A stretch of DNA of 49,881 bases, from assembly GCA_017451485.1 (NCBI GenBank), contig JAFTOG010000032.1, positions 1 through 49,881 of the forward strand, in the 5' to 3' direction. The notes beneath the pieces are model-generated. The model made no database searches. It was not told the DNA's origin and saw only the letters and a program-made list of their open reading frames with translations. The stretch is from Clostridia bacterium. Its GTDB lineage: Bacteria; Bacillota; Clostridia; Oscillospirales; CAG-272. The first letter of the stretch is position 1. The number at the start of each line of letters is the position of its first letter. The position numbers and the translations under genes are program-made. This document shows, in pieces, positions 46,514-49,881 of this stretch.

Positions 46514-48070
46514 ATGGACGAAAGCAAATTTAACGAAAAGCTGACAGATGCGGCAAAAACTATTTTCTCCTTCTGCATGGCTAAAACCTCAAATAAAGAG
46601 GATGCCGAGGATCTTTCTCAGGACATACTGTATGAGCTTATTAAATCCTCGGGCAGTATAAGAGATGAAAACACCTTTTATGGCTTTATGTGGTCAGTAG
46701 CGAATAATGTTTATAGCCATTGGTATAAAAGGAAACTGAAAAACATTACCTGTGAGCTGGACGAAAATATGGCGTCGGATGAGGATCTTTTTGATATAGA
46801 GGATAATAGTGACATTTATCTTGTACGCAGGGAGCTTTCTCTCCTTTCGGAAAAGCACAGAAAAGCTACTATTTTGTACTATATTGACAGAAAATCCTGT
46901 CAGGAAATAGCTCAATCCTTAAACATTACGGAAAGTATGGTGAAATATCTGCTTTTCAAATCGAGAAAAATATTGAAAGAGGGAATGAATATGGAAAGAA
47001 ATCTCGGAGAGCTTAGCTATAATCCTAAAACATTGCATCCAATGTATCACGGTCAGGGACCAAATCGTTTTTATGATTTTATGCAGAGTAAAATCAAACA
47101 AAATATTGTTAGTTCCTGTTATAATGATGCGTTAACCGTTCAACAGATCAGCCTTGAAACCGGTATTCCGCTTCCGTATCTTGACGATGAAATCAAGTCT
47201 CTTGAGGATAAAAAAATCGTAATTAAGGACGGTAAACGCTATAAATCAAATATAGTTATTATTTCGACTGAATGTGCCAATGAGATTGAACGAGCCGTTG
47301 TAAGGTATCACGATATTATTGCTGATAAAATGAGAGATTTTATTGAAGAAAAGATGGCGGATTATAAGGCAATAGGATTTATCAACAATGACTTTTCGGA
47401 GAATACATTGCGTTGGCAGCTTGTTGCCATTTTATTCAGAAAAGTTTGCGGTCAAAATAACGAAACAACCGATCCCCCTAAAACAGCGTGGGGAGAAAAT
47501 GCTTTCCTTTGGTGCTTGGAAGAACTTTCACGCAACCATATGTTTAATTATTGCGGTGCATACGGTAAACAAGGGGATAGTATAAATTTCTTTGATTATT
47601 TGAATTTGGAAAATCGCAAAGGAGATCATCGTGATTTTTATGGTAATGAACGTTACATCAATATTTTTTGTGATATTTGCCGAGGCGAAAAGAAGATTTT
47701 TAGCGAATATGATCTTGAAGCCGTTGCGGAAATGATAAAAAAAGGATATGTTGTTAAGGAGAACGGAACATACAGGGCAACCGTTCCGGTTTACACGACA
47801 GAACAATATAAGATAATTATGAACACCGTGAATGAGTTTATATCTGACGAGCTTGCATCGATTGTTCGGGAAATGGATAAAGCTGCCGCAACAATTTTAA
47901 GCTCGCATACACCCAAGCATTTGCAAGACCAAGTGGCAGGAATTGCTGCCATGGACAAATTTGTAAATGCAGTATGTATTCCCGCAACAATTCTAATTGA
48001 CAGACAATTTTTGAGTACATCATGGCATCCTTTTGAAATGCCTACGACTTATGTTGTTTTGAATATATGA
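46514..48070 (+). CDS. ECF-type sigma-70 factor with long C-terminal extension
   Basis: The protein has 518 residues. Residues ~1-160 are a sigma factor: region 2 (~10-85, NKEDAEDLSQDILYELIKS and WSVANNVYSHWYKRKL) and region 4 (~110-160, LSEKHRKATILYYIDRKSCQ, then EIAQSLNITESMVKYLLFKS). Residues ~170-518 are an extension not normally found; its start (~195-240, LTVQQISLETGIPLPYLDDEI) resembles a winged-helix, the rest is an unnamed mixed alpha/beta domain. No signal peptide or membrane helix and no anti-sigma gene beside it, so the extension may sense a signal directly. Start ATG follows AGGGAGGTG. The gene lies between two identical terminators. Confidence 0.8.
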   Translation: MDESKFNEKLTDAAKTIFSFCMAKTSNKEDAEDLSQDILYELIKSSGSIRDENTFYGFMWSVANNVYSHWYKRKLKNITCELDENMASDEDLFDIEDNSDIYLVRRELSLLSEKHRKATILYYIDRKSCQEIAQSLNITESMVKYLLFKSRKILKEGMNMERNLGELSYNPKTLHPMYHGQGPNRFYDFMQSKIKQNIVSSCYNDALTVQQISLETGIPLPYLDDEIKSLEDKKIVIKDGKRYKSNIVIISTECANEIERAVVRYHDIIADKMRDFIEEKMADYKAIGFINNDFSENTLRWQLVAILFRKVCGQNNETTDPPKTAWGENAFLWCLEELSRNHMFNYCGAYGKQGDSINFFDYLNLENRKGDHRDFYGNERYINIFCDICRGEKKIFSEYDLEAVAEMIKKGYVVKENGTYRATVPVYTTEQYKIIMNTVNEFISDELASIVREMDKAAATILSSHTPKHLQDQVAGIAAMDKFVNAVCIPATILIDRQFLSTSWHPFEMPTTYVVLNI

Positions 48071-48132
48071 AATAAATGTTTACTAATTTATCAACAATGC
48101 TTCGCCCTTAGTGGAAATATTGACATATAAAC

Positions 48133-48161
48133 AAATCGGCACTTTCGAGTGCCGATTTTTT
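48133..48161. terminator. terminator, copy of the groESL terminator
   Basis: Twenty-nine bases identical to 46276-46304. It lies between the convergent sigma-factor and membrane-protein genes. Confidence 0.85.
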
Positions 48162-48199
48162 AAGTCTTGATTAATAATCTCCGGGATGAAGGTCGAATG

Positions 48200-48853
48200 T
48201 TACATCTGTTGCGTAATCAGGAAGTGACTTTTTTCATCCTTAGGAGGATAGCCCGTGTATTCTCGCAGATGCTTGTCGTAGGCGTCCTTATAAAACTGAG
48301 TTTCCTTTACGGAATCGGTTATAACAAGGCTTTTTCCTTCATATTTATCTGAAAAGGTAGGATTAACTCTTTCGATTGTATATATTTGTCTGTCACATTG
48401 TTCTATACTTGCATTCAGTCCGGCTGCATTGAATTTCTCAACCTTATGAATAAGCAACTCGTAATTTGCTTTGCATTTGCGTACTCTTTTTGATTTACTT
48501 GCAGCAACAAATATGGCAAAAAAAGGAGAGAGCACAACATAAATTGACAACCATACTATATTAACAGCTATACAGAATAAGCCTGCTATAACGACAAAGG
48601 GAACTGCTCCTGCCATTATGATGGTAGCAAGCAAGCCAAGGGCTGTGCTAAATACTGTTATGATAGCGTCCATGCTGAATGGAAACCATATTTCGTGAAA
48701 AACCTTTTTGAGTGCAGAGCTGTTTTCTTCTCTTGAAAGTCTGTTCTTGCTCTGATGAAGAGCTCTTTGAAGACTTTTATATTCATTCAGTCTTTTTTCA
48801 AGCTCTGCCTTTTCCTTCCGCAGGGCTGAGTATGCATTATAATTCATATCCAT
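48200..48853 (-). CDS. coiled-coil membrane protein of unknown function
   Basis: The 217-residue protein has an N-terminal coiled coil (~8-50, rich in Glu/Lys/Leu heptads), two hydrophobic helices (~60-85 and ~88-118) and a soluble C-terminal region (~120-217) with Cys and basic residues. No family is recognised. AGGGGG lies seven bases before ATG-48853. It is a single gene, convergent with the sigma-factor gene and after PEP carboxykinase, from which a terminator separates it. Confidence 0.65.
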   Translation of the reverse strand: MDMNYNAYSALRKEKAELEKRLNEYKSLQRALHQSKNRLSREENSSALKKVFHEIWFPFSMDAIITVFSTALGLLATIIMAGAVPFVVIAGLFCIAVNIVWLSIYVVLSPFFAIFVAASKSKRVRKCKANYELLIHKVEKFNAAGLNASIEQCDRQIYTIERVNPTFSDKYEGKSLVITDSVKETQFYKDAYDKHLREYTGYPPKDEKSHFLITQQM

Positions 48854-48904
48854 AAATTACCCCCTTTTGTTTTATTGTAGCGTATAGCTGTAATGCTGTC
48901 AACC

Positions 48905-48934
48905 AAAAAAGAGAGTGCCGAAGCACTCTCTTTT
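48905..48934 (-). terminator. terminator of PEP carboxykinase gene
   Basis: GAGAGTGC (48911-48918), loop CGAA, GCACTCTC (48923-48930), flanked by A6 and T4. It lies just past the PEPCK stop on the minus strand. Confidence 0.85.
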
Positions 48935-48949
48935 GTTTATTAGCTTATT

Positions 48950-49881
48950 TTATTTGTTAAGTCTTGCCTCGAGTGCTGCAAGCTCCTCGTACATAGTAGC
49001 GGGAACTCTTTCGCCAACCTGAGCATAGAATGCCTTAATGTTTTCAACATCCTCGAGCCAGGAAGCCTTGTCAACGGAGAGAAGATCCTCAACTGTATCA
49101 ACAGTGATATCATCAAGGCCCTCGATGTTGATGTCCTTAGCATAAGGAACATAACCGATAGCTGTCTCTCTTGCCTCAACCTTACCCTCGCAACGAGCAA
49201 GAATCCAGTCAAGAACTCTCATATTATCGCCAAATCCGGGCCAGATGAAATGACCTTCATCATCTGTTCTGAACCAGTTAACATGGAAAATCTTAGGAGC
49301 ATTGGGAATCTTCTTACCCATATCGAGCCAGTGCTGGAAGTAGTCACCCATATCGTAGCCTACGAAGGGTCTCATTGCCATGGGGTCACGGCGAACTACA
49401 CCTACTGCACCTGCAGCAGCTGCTGTAGTCTCGGAAGCCATGATGGAACCAACGAAGGAGCCGTGCTGCCAACCGAAGGACTGGTATACAAGGGGAGCTG
49501 TCTTAGCACGACGGCCACCGAATACAATAGCAGAGATAGGAACACCTGCAGGATTGTCAAACTCGGAGGAAATGCAAGGACAGTTCTTTGCAAGAGCTGT
49601 AAATCTGGAGTTAGGATGAGCAGCAGAGGTGTTAACCTTATCCTTCTTGTCATACTTAGCCTTATCCCACTTTTCGCCCTTCCAGTTAATGCAGTTGTCG
49701 GGAGCATTGTCATTAAGACCCTCCCACCATACTGTGTTATCATCAAGAACATGACCAACATTTGTAAAGATTGTATCTCTCATTGTTGTAGCGAGAGCAT
49801 TGGGGTTGGACTTATCGTTAGTACCGGGAGCAACACCGAAGAAGCCGTTTTCAGGGTTGATAGCCCAGAGTCTGCCGTCCT
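48950..49881 (-). CDS. pckG: phosphoenolpyruvate carboxykinase (GTP type), 5' part outside the window
   Basis: It interconverts oxaloacetate and PEP with GTP/GDP. The frame stays open to the window edge, so ATG-49783 is internal; the fragment covers about 310 of ~600 residues. Right at the edge, WAINPENGFFGVAPGT is the family's guanine-nucleotide-enzyme motif, followed by NPNALATTMRDTIFTNV. Downstream, HPNSRFTALAKNCP, GVPISAIVFGGRR and PFVGYDMGDYFQHW are as in GTP-type enzymes and unlike ATP-type PckA. In anaerobic Clostridia it often acts towards oxaloacetate and succinate or in energy conservation. Confidence 0.95.
   Translation of the reverse strand, partial: DGRLWAINPENGFFGVAPGTNDKSNPNALATTMRDTIFTNVGHVLDDNTVWWEGLNDNAPDNCINWKGEKWDKAKYDKKDKVNTSAAHPNSRFTALAKNCPCISSEFDNPAGVPISAIVFGGRRAKTAPLVYQSFGWQHGSFVGSIMASETTAAAAGAVGVVRRDPMAMRPFVGYDMGDYFQHWLDMGKKIPNAPKIFHVNWFRTDDEGHFIWPGFGDNMRVLDWILARCEGKVEARETAIGYVPYAKDINIEGLDDITVDTVEDLLSVDKASWLEDVENIKAFYAQVGERVPATMYEELAALEARLNK

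Overview
The window looks like chromosome of a low-GC Gram-positive anaerobe of class Clostridia, probably an uncultured gut or rumen Oscillospiraceae-like lineage. The case rests on strong AGGAGG-type ribosome binding sites, TTGACA/TATAAT-type promoters, a CIRCE-controlled groESL operon, a GTP-type PEP carboxykinase, a DUF1846 protein, long-form HPF, and a surface sugar-transport operon with a DUF5696 protein. The taxonomy is inference. I saw no rRNA, tRNA, CRISPR array, prophage or transposase gene.

Layout. 1-0.9 kb: 3' end of an unknown gene and a decayed lipoprotein. 0.96-5.95 kb (minus): a nucleoside-salvage operon, deoC-deoD-deoB-cdd-pdp plus a PHP-domain protein. 6.1-8.0 kb (plus): an acyltransferase-fold protein with an altered catalytic motif and a lipoprotein. 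8.1-8.5 kb: a modular hairpin repeat. 8.55-11.6 kb (minus): hpf, and copA-copZ copper export with palindromic operator candidates. 11.9-13.4 kb: DUF1846 protein. 13.5-16.7 kb (minus): recG and a ROK glucokinase.

17.3-29.9 kb (plus) is the centrepiece: seven co-directional genes encoding a giant solute-binding protein with carbohydrate-binding-like modules, a MalF/MalG-like permease pair, a membrane protein joining an NHL propeller, TPRs and a Yip1-like domain, a large secreted DUF5696 protein, and a second permease pair. No ATPase is encoded. The glucokinase is transcribed divergently from it, so sugar uptake and phosphorylation are probably linked.

29.9-32.5 kb is a self-contained zinc-type metal resistance operon: an ArsR/SmtB repressor with an alpha-5 site, a separate HMA chaperone and a P1B ATPase. 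32.5-38.9 kb is the aspartate-to-threonine pathway in two divergent units: asd, aspartokinase and hom (minus); thrC, thrB and a PheB-like ACT regulator (plus). A second hairpin repeat follows at 39.0-39.4 kb, apparently lodged in the loop of a terminator. Then come a MacB-like ABC exporter, a YcxB-like membrane protein, an AGCS amino-acid symporter, groES-groEL, a third hairpin array, an ECF-type sigma factor with a 350-residue extension, a small membrane protein and the 3' part of PEP carboxykinase.

The least familiar material is the interspersed hairpin family: 9-nt ATTTCATC-type linkers separating many different short stem-loops, bracketed by GTGATACTC hairpins, always downstream of genes and twice associated with terminator loops.
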